From: Desulfurococcales archaeon
GTDB taxonomy: Archaea > Thermoproteota > Thermoprotei_A > Sulfolobales > Acidilobaceae
Direction of reading: 5' to 3'
Length of the DNA stretch: 11,371 nt
NCBI GenBank assembly: GCA_015521095.1
Contig: WAOU01000051.1
Span: 1 to 11,371 of the forward strand
Shown here one piece after another: positions 1-7,187 of this stretch. The notes under the pieces are model-generated. The model saw nothing but the letters and a program-made list of their open reading frames with translations, was not told the DNA's origin and did not search any database. A program made the translations under genes and the position numbers. Every line of letters begins with the position of its first letter. The first letter of the stretch is position 1.

Positions 1-479
1 AGAATGGATGGGTTAGGATAGAAGATCTCGTAAGGGCTCTGAGATCAATGCCCGGCTATGAGTGGGTCGAGAAAAGACATGTTATGGAGGTAGTAAGGAG
101 GGATGATAAAGGGAGATACGAGATAAAGGAGGAATACATAAGGGCTAGATACGGGCATAGTATGCCCCATGTATTTCCGGAGTATGAGGAGGTTGTTAAC
201 CCTCCTAGGATATTATATCATGGTACCCCGCTCAGAAACCTTAGTAGTATAATGACTAGGGGTTTACTCCCTGGCAAGCGGCATTGGGTTCATCTAACCA
301 CGAAGCCCGAGATGGCTCTAGAAACTGGGAGAAGATATGGGAAGCCTGTTGTGTTGCTTGTAATTGATACTAGTTGTCTTAAGAGGAGGAACACTACCTT
401 ATTTAGGGCATCTGATAAGGTAATCTTGGTGAGACACGTGCCTCCTGAATGCATAAAGGTATCTAAGGTGGAGAACTAG
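1..479 (+). CDS. kptA: RNA 2'-phosphotransferase Tpt1/KptA, 5' end cut by the window edge
   Basis: This enzyme family moves the internal 2'-phosphate of RNA onto NAD+, giving 2'-OH RNA, ADP-ribose 1'',2''-cyclic phosphate and nicotinamide. The first full codon is at base 3 and the frame is open to the left edge, where it reads NGWVRIEDLVRALRS, the usual KptA segment after the N-terminal LRH region. The ATG at 48 is therefore internal, not the start. Counting from that Met, the family boxes follow in order: GRYEI (22-26), RYGHS (34-38, the RxGHS box), LYHGT (56-60), GLLPGKRHWVHLT (72-84) and the C-terminal VPPECIKV. About 158 residues are visible; some 20-40 N-terminal residues, including one catalytic Arg, lie outside. 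The gene converges on the minus-strand gene at 498 with a 17-base gap. Its physiological substrate in archaea is not settled, since archaeal tRNA ligation does not leave a 2'-phosphate. The family call is firm. Confidence 0.93.
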   Translation, partial: NGWVRIEDLVRALRSMPGYEWVEKRHVMEVVRRDDKGRYEIKEEYIRARYGHSMPHVFPEYEEVVNPPRILYHGTPLRNLSSIMTRGLLPGKRHWVHLTTKPEMALETGRRYGKPVVLLVIDTSCLKRRNTTLFRASDKVILVRHVPPECIKVSKVEN

Positions 480-497
480 GATTCCATTATGTTGTGG

Positions 498-1043
498 TCA
501 GGTATGTGCCTGGTTCAATATACAGTTCAGTGCTTCTGTACCGCTTATCTTCTTGGGATTGTATCCATGTTCCTCGATTAGATGCTTTATACAATTATAG
601 TCGAGGATCTTCCGACAGTTTTCTCTAGATAGGAGTTTTTGTGATAAGTCCATTACTCCTATTTGGGATGATTCGGCGATCTTTACTAGTAGGGCGGTAT
701 ATAGTGCTAGGCATTCTCCTGTGTTCTTGTCGTTTTCTTCGAGTGCTTCGCTACATATATGGGCTTCGTAGAACCGTTCGCTTCCGATGAGCCCCTGTAT
801 TGTTTCTATTCCTATGCATTCTCTGGGTTCTATAGGATCACGGGCGATCACATTTAGGCCTGTTTTCTCTATTATCTCGAGGACTCGTCTATGCTTTTGT
901 TCTTGTACGAGTATTTCTATTCTGTTTGATGAGCGCCTGATTATGTATGGCTTGATATGGTCCCTATTTTGGTATAGTTTTTCTAGTGCTGGTCCGGGAT
1001 TGATGCTTATCGGTGTCGTTTCTATTATTTTCCATTTTTTCAA
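498..1043 (-). CDS. Hypothetical six-cysteine protein
   Basis: I do not recognise this 181-residue protein. It looks like a soluble alpha/beta protein: there is no signal peptide and no membrane segment. Residues 1-65 are basic and strand-rich, and residues 90-181 are mostly helical. It has six cysteines for its size (76, 97, 111, 143, 151, 174), but they are not spaced as a classical CxxC zinc or iron-sulfur knuckle. The start is a TTG at 1041-1043. A TAG lies in frame three codons upstream and the only later Met is residue 131, so the start is well constrained. A weak GGAG sits about 11 bases before it. The gene is divergent from the gene at 1159 and shares its 115-base upstream region. Codon use resembles the neighbours. 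It could be a lineage-restricted protein; no function is proposed. Confidence 0.6.
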   Translation of the reverse strand: MKKWKIIETTPISINPGPALEKLYQNRDHIKPYIIRRSSNRIEILVQEQKHRRVLEIIEKTGLNVIARDPIEPRECIGIETIQGLIGSERFYEAHICSEALEENDKNTGECLALYTALLVKIAESSQIGVMDLSQKLLSRENCRKILDYNCIKHLIEEHGYNPKKISGTEALNCILNQAHT

Positions 1044-1122
1044 GTTTCTCTACTCTCCGTGTATGGCTTCTATACCTGTTTCGTTGTCCTGTGGGTAATT
1101 GTTATGTAGTTTAGCTATATCA

Positions 1123-1134
1123 CTTATTATATAG
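1123..1134 (+). promoter_or_regulatory. TATA box in the divergent spacer
   Basis: The AT-rich stretch TTATTATATAG reads as an archaeal TATA box on the plus strand. With the usual spacing of about 25 bases it would start transcription near 1153, leaving almost no leader before the TTG at 1159. Read on the minus strand (TATATAATAAG) the same patch could serve the divergent gene ending at 498, with a leader of about 60 bases. The region has no other strong candidate. Confidence 0.45.
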
Positions 1135-1158
1135 ATTGAGTGTCGTGGTGGTTTAGAA

Positions 1159-1656
1159 TTGGTTATTCTCTTGAGGATACCTCCACGCATTAAGGTATAT
1201 GAGGCTTTAGGAGCGCTAGCTGATGATCGTGTATCTATGCGTTTAGAAAATAGTATTGTTCGCGCCAAAGTTGTGTCTAGTGATGGCTCGCGCCAATATA
1301 GAGTTGTTGTGCTTAGGAAGTATGACTCTCTATATCATGTTTATAGTAATGATAATGGCACAGTGTATCGGAGATATGTTGGATATCCCATAATTTCCGT
1401 CATGATGGCTTCCGGTTTTCTTCCTTATAACGAGTCTCTTGCCGAGGCTCTTAAGGGTGTTCCGTGGAGGAAGCTCAACGAGGAGTTTAAGAAGTATAAG
1501 CTCGTAGAGGAATACATTCTTGGGAGATTGGACGACGATGTTAGAGGTAGGCTCCTCGAATTCGTTGACTATGTGCTTGGTAAGATTAAGCGTATGAAGA
1601 TTTACTATGATAAGGAGCTTGGTAGGACTCACTCGTTAACTGACTGGCTCCCATAG
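1159..1656 (+). CDS. Conserved-looking basic hypothetical protein of crenarchaeal type
   Basis: This is a 165-residue protein with no signal peptide, membrane segment or cysteine. Its N-terminus (RIPPRIKVYEALGALAD, residues 6-22) looks like a helix, followed by strand-rich sequence (28-72) with a YSNDNGTVYRRYVGYPII stretch (62-79). A highly charged helical C-terminal half contains GVPWRKLNEEFKKY. The texture is that of a small single-domain protein conserved among crenarchaea, but I cannot name a characterised family. The start is TTG at 1159 with a GGTGGT about 7 bases upstream; a second TTG at 1171 is possible and would still keep the RIPPR motif. The 3' end overlaps the convergent radical SAM gene by 21 bases. 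That the reading frame is real is well supported; function is unknown. Confidence 0.75.
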   Translation: MVILLRIPPRIKVYEALGALADDRVSMRLENSIVRAKVVSSDGSRQYRVVVLRKYDSLYHVYSNDNGTVYRRYVGYPIISVMMASGFLPYNESLAEALKGVPWRKLNEEFKKYKLVEEYILGRLDDDVRGRLLEFVDYVLGKIKRMKIYYDKELGRTHSLTDWLP

Positions 1657-2772
1657 TATCCCTAGTCTTGTAGCTGCTCGTCTTACTTTCTCTATTTCTA
1701 TTATTTTTGGCCTCCTGGAGATCTCTGGCCATCTATGTGGTGTTCTTTTGACCAAGTGCATTGGAGTGTATTGTTCCATTATGTTAACTAGTATCTTGTC
1801 TTTTGGTAGGTTTTTCGATATCCATTCCATGACTGGTAGGCTACAGCACTCTGTGTGTCCTGGGAGGACTAGGTGGCGTATTATCATGTCTCCATGGGCA
1901 GCCGCTATTTTGAGGTTCCTGGTTACGACTTCCCAGTAGTTCTTTACTGCGCTTAGCCTGAATGCGCATTTGTTGTTTCCGTATTTGAAGTCTGGCAGCC
2001 AGATATCTATCAAGTCTACTAGCAACATTAGTGTCTCCAGTGTCATGTACATGTTGCTGTTCCATAGCTGTGGAATATTGCTTCTGACATATCTCAGGCT
2101 TTCTATTATTATATGAGCGCTTGGTGTTGGGTCTCCACCCACATGATTTATGTTTCTCGCTCCTTTCTTAGCCAATATGTCCTGCATATATGCGAGCTCT
2201 ACCGGTGATACTATTTTTCCTAGGCGGGGAGCTACTTGGCTTATATCATAGTTCTGGCAGAATACGCATGTAAAGTTGCATCCTCCATAGAATATCGTGC
2301 CGCTTGGAACGAGTGGTGCTTCTTCTCCCATATGTAGGAACGCACTATGTACATAGGTTTCGTATTTTAGCCTGCAGGCTCCTATTCGTTTTGTTCTATC
2401 TATAAGGCATCTCCTCTCACATAGTCTGCACGGTGTAGCCAGTCTCTTAACTAGTTCTATTTTTAAGTCTAGGAAACTTGGCTCTACTGTATCTGTATAG
2501 GCTAGGTTTCCAGGATTGTCGTCTTCTTTTATCTCTCGCCATATCTTGTTGAATTCTTCTTGGGTCTTCTCATGGTGTTTCCAGAGATCTTGCTCTTCTG
2601 CCTCTGAGAGTTCTTGTCTGCTACTATAATTGTCTAATTGGAGAGATCGTGCTATGATGAACTTTGCCGGTTTCCAGCCTTTCATCACACTATAATACCA
2701 TGAGAGCCTACGTCTTACTTCCTCATCTTTCCAGACTATGACCGCGTCTGGTCTTATTATCTCCCAGCCCAT
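1636..2772 (-). CDS. PflX-like radical SAM protein (pyruvate formate-lyase activase homolog)
   Basis: This 378-residue protein belongs to the PflX group (COG1313) of radical SAM proteins, which cleave S-adenosylmethionine with a 4Fe-4S cluster to start radical chemistry. The cluster motif CxxxCxxC is at 165-172 (CNFTCVFC), followed by the SAM-binding GGDPTP (212-217). Before it lies a second cysteine group, Cys115, Cys118, Cys122 and Cys133 (CxxCxxxC then C), characteristic of PflX proteins and probably binding metal. The remaining C-terminal part (240-378) matches the family barrel, including a LPDFKYG stretch (259-265). The start is ATG at 2772 with only a weak purine-rich GAGAAG close upstream. 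The substrate of PflX proteins is not established, and no glycyl-radical enzyme is encoded nearby, so activation of pyruvate formate-lyase should not be assumed. The gene is divergent from thiDN and overlaps the convergent gene at 1159. Confidence 0.9.
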   Translation of the reverse strand: MGWEIIRPDAVIVWKDEEVRRRLSWYYSVMKGWKPAKFIIARSLQLDNYSSRQELSEAEEQDLWKHHEKTQEEFNKIWREIKEDDNPGNLAYTDTVEPSFLDLKIELVKRLATPCRLCERRCLIDRTKRIGACRLKYETYVHSAFLHMGEEAPLVPSGTIFYGGCNFTCVFCQNYDISQVAPRLGKIVSPVELAYMQDILAKKGARNINHVGGDPTPSAHIIIESLRYVRSNIPQLWNSNMYMTLETLMLLVDLIDIWLPDFKYGNNKCAFRLSAVKNYWEVVTRNLKIAAAHGDMIIRHLVLPGHTECCSLPVMEWISKNLPKDKILVNIMEQYTPMHLVKRTPHRWPEISRRPKIIEIEKVRRAATRLGILWEPVS

Positions 2773-2858
2773 AACTTCTCACGCAGGGATCACGATTGCC
2801 TACACCTATAGTTGCTCGTATTATTGAGTAATGTATGAAACGTTATTTCGCTTCCGGA

Positions 2859-2881
2859 CATATATGGTCTAGACGGGTGAT
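2859..2881 (+). promoter_or_regulatory. thiDN upstream palindromes and ribosome-binding site
   Basis: Two 8-base palindromes stand side by side, CATATATG (2859-2866) and GTCTAGAC (2867-2874), directly followed by GGTGAT (2876-2881), a good match to the archaeal ribosome-binding site 5 bases before the TTG start. CATATATG could be a TATA box, but it would place the transcript start at about 2887 and exclude the ribosome-binding site. An alternative TATA at about 2818-2825 (GTATTATT) would leave a leader of about 40 bases and put both palindromes downstream of the start, where a repressor could bind. Archaeal thiamine genes are often controlled by ThiR, but I cannot match a known ThiR box. Confidence 0.4.
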
Positions 2882-2886
2882 TATCC

Positions 2887-4257
2887 TTGGCGCGTAAACA
2901 TGTTCCTGTTGCGCTTACTATTGCTGGGAGCGACAGCGGAGGAGGAGCCGGTATAGAGGCTGATCTCAAGACTTTTGCAGTGTTCGGTGTCCATGGTACG
3001 GTTGCTATAACTAGTGTTACTGCCCAGAACACTACGGGTGTTTATGGAGTATACGATCTTTCTCCGGATGCCGTTGCTAGACAGATAGAGGTTGTCGTTG
3101 AAGACCTAGGCGTAGACGCGGCTAAGACTGGTATGCTGAGCAATAAGAATATCATAGAGGCTGTGGCAAAGGTCTTAAGGAAATACGATTTCCCCCTGGT
3201 TGTCGATCCTGTGATGATTGCTAAGAGCGGTGATCCGCTTCTTAGAGAAGACGCTGTTGTGACCCTTACAGAGTTACTGTTGCCACGGGCTCTTGTAGTA
3301 ACTCCTAACAGGATGGAGGCGGAGAAGCTTGCAGGTATAAGGATTAATGGATTATCTGACGCGGAAAAAGCAGCTGAGCTTATAAGTAAGAAGTATGGTG
3401 TTGAGGCCGTAATTGTTAAGGGAGGACACCTTGCGGGAAGTGAGAGCATAGATGTCCTCTATTATAGAGGTAGAACCGCCCTATACAGGTCCCCCCGTAT
3501 AACTGAGGGTTGCTATCACGGTACAGGTTGTAGCTTTAGCGCGGCTATAACAGCTAATCTTGCAAAGGGCTATCCTCTGGAAGAAGCGATATACAGGGCT
3601 AAGAAATTCATTACCGAGGCAATACGATATGGTCTCAGGATAGGATCAGGCCACTGCCCAGTTAACCCTGTTGCATGGCTCGAGCTTGACGCCGAGAAAC
3701 ACCGTGTACTCATCGATCTCGAGACAGCACTATGGATAGTTCTTGAGAACGAGGATGTGTTTTATGATCATGTCGCGGAGGTCGGATCAAATATTGCAAT
3801 GAGTCTCCCCGCCCAATATGTTAGGAGCATAAATGACGTTGCAGCCATAGATGGGAGGATTCGGAGAAGTATGAGAGGATTAACCGCCGGCTCCATCGTG
3901 TGGGGTGCCTCCAGCCACATGGCGAGACTCATTATCGCCGCTCAAAGATTCGATCCTAGGATAAGAGCAGCCATGAATCTTAGGTTCTCCGAAGACCTCG
4001 TAGAAGCAATTCGAAGAGCAGGTTTGAGCGTCGTGTATGTTGATAGAGAAAAGGAGCCTGCAGAAGTCGCCAGTGTAGAGGGGCGGAGTCTGCCCTGGAG
4101 CCTTGAGCAAGCAGTGTCCTTCAACAACGGAAGGGTTCCTGATGTAATATATGATAGAGGATCTAAGGGAAGAGAAGCAATGGTAAGGATTCTAGGACCC
4201 TCAGCCTCCTACATTGTTAATCTCGTTCTACACGCATTAACCAACTATTTCCCGTAA
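2887..4257 (+). CDS. thiDN: ThiDN: HMP/HMP-P kinase fused to ThiN thiamine-phosphate synthase
   Basis: This bifunctional cytosolic enzyme of thiamine synthesis has 456 residues, the usual length for archaeal ThiDN. The ThiD half (about 5-265) phosphorylates 4-amino-5-hydroxymethyl-2-methylpyrimidine and its phosphate. Its marks are [20 protein letters not shown] (11-30), VVDPVM (105-110), VTPNRMEAE (138-146), VKGGH (177-181) and the anion-hole segment [10 protein letters not shown] (211-220). The ThiN half (about 272-456) condenses HMP diphosphate with thiazole phosphate and replaces bacterial-type ThiE. It carries [15 protein letters not shown] (314-328) and [21 protein letters not shown] (419-439). 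The start is TTG at 2887, chosen for the GGTGAT 5 bases upstream and because ThiD begins right after it. The gene stands alone, divergent from the PflX-like gene and convergent with livM. There is no HTH domain, so this is the enzyme form, not a ThiR repressor. Confidence 0.95.
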   Translation: MARKHVPVALTIAGSDSGGGAGIEADLKTFAVFGVHGTVAITSVTAQNTTGVYGVYDLSPDAVARQIEVVVEDLGVDAAKTGMLSNKNIIEAVAKVLRKYDFPLVVDPVMIAKSGDPLLREDAVVTLTELLLPRALVVTPNRMEAEKLAGIRINGLSDAEKAAELISKKYGVEAVIVKGGHLAGSESIDVLYYRGRTALYRSPRITEGCYHGTGCSFSAAITANLAKGYPLEEAIYRAKKFITEAIRYGLRIGSGHCPVNPVAWLELDAEKHRVLIDLETALWIVLENEDVFYDHVAEVGSNIAMSLPAQYVRSINDVAAIDGRIRRSMRGLTAGSIVWGASSHMARLIIAAQRFDPRIRAAMNLRFSEDLVEAIRRAGLSVVYVDREKEPAEVASVEGRSLPWSLEQAVSFNNGRVPDVIYDRGSKGREAMVRILGPSASYIVNLVLHALTNYFP

Positions 4258-4278
4258 CAATTATCAGATACTTCATTA

Positions 4279-4296
4279 TATTCTATATTTCTTTTG
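4279..4296 (+). terminator. T-rich terminator of thiDN
   Basis: A pyrimidine/T-rich run (TATTCTATATTTCTTTT) starts about 20 bases after the thiDN stop, without a hairpin. Archaeal RNA polymerase commonly stops at such U-rich tracts. On the minus strand the same 73-base spacer has only short T runs (TTTT near 4297), so the livM end is less clearly marked. Confidence 0.5.
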
Positions 4297-4330
4297 GAAA
4301 ATAGCGTATAAAGATAGTGGGTTAGGTGGG

Positions 4331-5443
4331 TTATGCTTCTTCTTGTTTTAGTATTTCTCCGAAGTCCAATGTCTTGCTGGGTTTTTCTGGTAGTATTCCT
4401 TGAGGTCTGAAGTATAGGACTAGCAGTATTATGAGGCCTACCAGTATGTTGCTTAGGTACGCCGCACCCATTTGTATTAGAGCGCTATGTCCCGCTGCTA
4501 GCTGTGGGAGCCCGTAGTCAATCATTCTTCTGAGTACCATGAATACTATTACTCCGAGGACTGCTCCTTTGTTGTTGGCCATTCCTCCGAGTATTAGGAA
4601 GGCCCAAGGGAAGAACGTCCAGTAGACTCTATCGAATGATAGTGATTGTGCAGCTAGGTTGGCTTCTATATATACTAGTCCTGCTAGGCTTGCTATTATG
4701 CTGCTTACAATTATTACCTTTAGTCTTATCCTGGCCACGTCTCTACCGTATACTCCTGCCGCTATCTCGTCGTCTCTCACGGCTCTCATTGCTCTGCCCA
4801 TTGGGCTGTGAGCAAGTCTTTCAGCGTATAGGTATACTAGAACGACTACTACTAGACCGAATATTATGGCGAACATTCTGTTATCTGCGACGAACTTCAC
4901 AGCCCATAGTCCTTTGGGTCCACCGTTTAGGCTCTCTGTCTGCCTGAATATCACCATTACCATTAGCTCGCTGAATGAGAGGAGTAGTATAGCTAGGTAT
5001 TCTTCTCTGAGTCTGAGCGCTGCATAGCTTGCTATTAAGCCCATGATCGCCGCCAATCCTACTGCTATCAAGACTATCGCTATGAATAGCATTGCTACAA
5101 CCATTGGATGGTCCTGGAGGAATGGGTATATGTATTGGTTAGCCACTATTCTGTTTGCGTCTGTGTCTGCTGCGGCTGCTACTAGGCTTGGATAGTCTTG
5201 GCCTAGGTGGTCTTTTAGGAATTCCAGGGCTTTCTGGGCTAGTTCAGGATCTTGTTTTTCTACTATCCATGCCGCTAGTCTTATTCCGATTCCTTGTGCA
5301 GCCCATGCTCCCATGAATACGAATACTGCTTTGCCGAAGTTTGGTATGCCTGTGTAGCCCGCTTCTAGGTTGAGGCTTATCGTAGTTATGATATAGGCGA
5401 TTAGTAGTATGAGCCATGTATCGCTGAATATCAGGAACTCCAT
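4331..5443 (-). CDS. livM: Branched-chain amino acid ABC transporter permease LivM, with long extracytoplasmic insertion
   Basis: This is one of the two membrane subunits of the importer. The 370-residue protein shows the family landmarks: first helix about 9-27 leading into LNLEAGYTGIPNFGKA (25-39), the EYLAILLLSFSELMVMVIF block (148-166), NGGPKGLW (173-180), the coupling segment SPMGRAMRAVRDDEIAA that docks on the ATPases, ILGGM in the late helices, and the closing RPQGILPEK. Between helices two and three, about 60-113, is a charged stretch containing QDPELAQKALEFLKDHLGQDY, some 50 residues more than a compact LivM has. The start is ATG at 5443, 7 bases after AGGAGGTGA, which overlaps the end of livH. 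It is the last gene of the livGFHM unit, so its translation is probably coupled to livH. The family is certain; the insertion has no known role. Confidence 0.95.
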   Translation of the reverse strand: MEFLIFSDTWLILLIAYIITTISLNLEAGYTGIPNFGKAVFVFMGAWAAQGIGIRLAAWIVEKQDPELAQKALEFLKDHLGQDYPSLVAAAADTDANRIVANQYIYPFLQDHPMVVAMLFIAIVLIAVGLAAIMGLIASYAALRLREEYLAILLLSFSELMVMVIFRQTESLNGGPKGLWAVKFVADNRMFAIIFGLVVVVLVYLYAERLAHSPMGRAMRAVRDDEIAAGVYGRDVARIRLKVIIVSSIIASLAGLVYIEANLAAQSLSFDRVYWTFFPWAFLILGGMANNKGAVLGVIVFMVLRRMIDYGLPQLAAGHSALIQMGAAYLSNILVGLIILLVLYFRPQGILPEKPSKTLDFGEILKQEEA

Positions 5444-5450
5444 GGCATCT

Positions 5451-5459
5451 TCACCTCCT
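5451..5459 (-). promoter_or_regulatory. livM ribosome-binding site inside the livH end
   Basis: The minus strand reads AGGAGGTGA, a full 9-base complement to the archaeal 16S tail. It also encodes the last two Arg codons and the TGA stop of livH, and lies 7 bases before the livM ATG. This is a strong translational-coupling arrangement. Confidence 0.85.
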
Positions 5460-6455
5460 TAAGATCTTTTGTTTTAGCTTTGACCAGTCTACTCCTGCTA
5501 GTCCTTGTGGGGCAAATAGTAGGACTATTATTACGAGGCCTAGGCTCATTACTTTTTCATAATTTATGATTGCTATCTCTGGTAGTCCTAGTGCTGGTGC
5601 GAAGTATCCGTTGTAGAGTGCGTTGATTATTGATGTTAGTAGTTTCTCGGCTAGTCCTACGATGAATCCTCCTACGAGGCCCCAGTATATGCTTGTCAGT
5701 CCTCCTACTATGCTTCCTGCGAATACGCTTACTATTATTAGGGCGCTACTGTTGGGGCTGGTGTCTTTTAGGCTGAATGCTATGAGTGATCCCGCTACTC
5801 CTGCCAGTGCTCCGCTCACAAACCATGATACAGTATATACGAGGTTGGTGTTTACTCCCATGACTGCTGCAAGGTTAGGGTTCTCTATTGTGGCTCTCAT
5901 GGCTACTCCGAACTTTGTCTTTGTAAGGAACAGGTGGAAGATGAATGTCAGGAGTACTGCTGCTATTGGTAGCACGAAGTTTGAGGCTTTTAGTTCGAGT
6001 CCGCAGCATTGTATTGTTGGGTCCCAAGGACCTATGTTTACTCCATAGAGCTTTGGTAAGTGTTTTCCTGTCATAGCGTTTAGGAGGAAGCTTAGTATGT
6101 TAAGGAGTATGATGTCTATCGCGAATGTCGCAATCATTAGACCGATTACATCGTTGCCTTTGTCTTGTAGTGGCTTCATTACTAGTAGGTACATTATCAT
6201 GGCGAATACTCCTGCTACTATAAATGATAGGAGTGGTCCTAGAATGAAGAGCTTGTAACTTGCTCCCTCATAGTATACTCTGTCGATTAGGAATAGCATT
6301 ACTATTGCTCCAAGCATTCCTATTGTTGCATGTGCGAAGTTGGCGACTCTAGTAGTTACATATGTTAGGCTTAGACCCATGCTCAATAAACCTAAAGCAG
6401 CAGCGTAAGCTATTGCGCTCATTAGGAAGACTCCGCTTGGGATAATCTCCACCAT
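5451..6455 (-). CDS. livH: Branched-chain amino acid ABC transporter permease LivH
   Basis: This second membrane subunit has 334 residues, slightly longer than bacterial LivH (about 300). The N-terminal part has the family signature TTRVANFAHATIGMLGA (34-50) after the first helix, equivalent to the usual GVINFAHGE block. The cytoplasmic coupling loop is KTKFGVAMRATIENPNLAAVMGVN, with its Ala-Met-Arg-Ala core and conserved Asn-Ala-Met-Gly order. It then has GSLIAF, FAGSIVGGLTSIYWGLVGGFIVG and the C-terminal APQGL. Roughly eight hydrophobic segments are visible. A pair of adjacent cysteines lies in the loop before LELKASNF, predicted to be outside the membrane. The start is ATG at 6455 with AGGAGGTG 7 bases upstream and overlapping the livF stop. 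It pairs with LivM to form the channel and binds LivG and LivF inside the cell. Confidence 0.95.
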   Translation of the reverse strand: MVEIIPSGVFLMSAIAYAAALGLLSMGLSLTYVTTRVANFAHATIGMLGAIVMLFLIDRVYYEGASYKLFILGPLLSFIVAGVFAMIMYLLVMKPLQDKGNDVIGLMIATFAIDIILLNILSFLLNAMTGKHLPKLYGVNIGPWDPTIQCCGLELKASNFVLPIAAVLLTFIFHLFLTKTKFGVAMRATIENPNLAAVMGVNTNLVYTVSWFVSGALAGVAGSLIAFSLKDTSPNSSALIIVSVFAGSIVGGLTSIYWGLVGGFIVGLAEKLLTSIINALYNGYFAPALGLPEIAIINYEKVMSLGLVIIVLLFAPQGLAGVDWSKLKQKILRR

Positions 6456-6462
6456 GACCTCA

Positions 6463-6470
6463 CACCTCCT
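6463..6470 (-). promoter_or_regulatory. livH ribosome-binding site overlapping the livF stop
   Basis: The minus strand reads AGGAGGTG, which shares its first two bases with the TAG stop of livF and sits 7 bases before the livH ATG. It is a near-perfect archaeal ribosome-binding site and implies that ribosomes finishing livF can re-initiate on livH. Confidence 0.85.
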
Positions 6471-7185
6471 ATTTTGCCAGTCCGAGGTATAGCTTGCCTA
6501 GGTCCTTGTTCTCGAGAAGCTCCTGTGCTTTGCCGTAGAACGCTATTCTTCCGGAGACTAGTAGGAGAGCATTGTCTCCTATCTCTAGGCCTAGTTTTGC
6601 GTTCTGCTCTACTAGTATGATTGTTTTTCCTAGTTCTTCTCTTAGCCATATTATTTTGTCTACTACTTCTTTTGCTGCGATAGGTGCTAGGCCTGCTGTA
6701 GGCTCGTCGAACATTATGAGGTCTGGTTCTCGTATTAGGGTCATAGCCATTGCTAGAAGCTGTCTCTGGCCACCGCTCAGGCTCTTTGCCTTGTCCTTGA
6801 GCTTGCTCTTGAGGAAGGGGAATGACTCTAGGACGTTTTCCATCCGTTCTTCTACTAGTGCCGGGGGCAGAGTATAGCCTGCCATTCTGAGGTTTTCTTC
6901 GACAGTTAGTTCGGCGAAGATGTTGTCAGTTTGTGGCAGGTATGCTAGGCCTATTCTGGCTTTTGCGTGTGGCGGTAGTCGGGTTATATCTCGTTCATTG
7001 TAGATTATGTTGCCACTGTATACTTTTGCTATTCCGAATATTGCTTTTAGCGTGGTGCTTTTTCCGCTACCGTTTGGTCCTACTATTATGAGTATTTCTT
7101 GTTTCTCGACCTTGAAGTCGAGATCAAAGAGTATGTGGAATCTTCCGTATCCCGCATTCAAAGCCTTTACTTCTAGGAGCGCCAT
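6469..7185 (-). CDS. livF: Branched-chain amino acid ABC transporter ATPase LivF
   Basis: This is the cytoplasmic ATP-hydrolysing subunit that pairs with LivG on the inner face of LivH/LivM. Its 238 residues match the family length. Walker A is GPNGSGKST (36-44), the Q-loop Gln is in YLPQTDNIF (82-90), the ABC signature LSGGQRQLLAMA is at 136-147, and Walker B LIMFDE is at 156-161, followed by PTAGL. The switch segment is VEQN (192-195), with Gln where most ABC ATPases have His; this is a normal trait of LivF. The NIFAELTVEENL stretch (88-99) is also typical. The start is ATG at 7185, 2 bases after the livG stop, with a G-run inside the livG end acting as the ribosome-binding site. The next gene, livH, begins 13 bases after its stop. 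Confidence 0.96.
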   Translation of the reverse strand: MALLEVKALNAGYGRFHILFDLDFKVEKQEILIIVGPNGSGKSTTLKAIFGIAKVYSGNIIYNERDITRLPPHAKARIGLAYLPQTDNIFAELTVEENLRMAGYTLPPALVEERMENVLESFPFLKSKLKDKAKSLSGGQRQLLAMAMTLIREPDLIMFDEPTAGLAPIAAKEVVDKIIWLREELGKTIILVEQNAKLGLEIGDNALLLVSGRIAFYGKAQELLENKDLGKLYLGLAK

Positions 7186-7187
7186 GT

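Noticed and set aside
500..530. GGTTCAATA resembling a tRNA T-loop
   Set aside because: It is part of the 3' coding end of the 498-1043 gene, and no acceptor, D or anticodon arm can be drawn around it.
1050..1268. Minus-strand frame of 72 codons
   Set aside because: More than half is antisense to the better-supported plus-strand gene at 1159. It has no recognisable motif or ribosome-binding site and ends just before the TTG of the 498-1043 gene. A frameshifted N-terminal extension of that gene was considered, but nothing in the protein sequence demands one.
1636..2772. Activase for a glycyl-radical enzyme (true pyruvate formate-lyase activating protein)
   Set aside because: The extra CxxCxxxC group before the SAM cluster marks the PflX subgroup, whose role is undefined, and no glycyl-radical enzyme gene is nearby.
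3042..3449. Minus-strand frame of 135 codons within thiDN
   Set aside because: It lies wholly inside the ThiD domain coding region, with Ser/Thr-rich low-information sequence and no start signals.
4636..4947. Plus-strand Leu-rich frame of 103 codons resembling a membrane protein
   Set aside because: It is the antisense shadow of livM. Hydrophobic genes read backwards give Leu-rich frames, and no promoter or ribosome-binding site supports it.
5623..6048. Plus-strand frame of 141 codons within livH
   Set aside because: It is antisense to an unambiguous livH, and its composition is that expected of a reverse-strand shadow.
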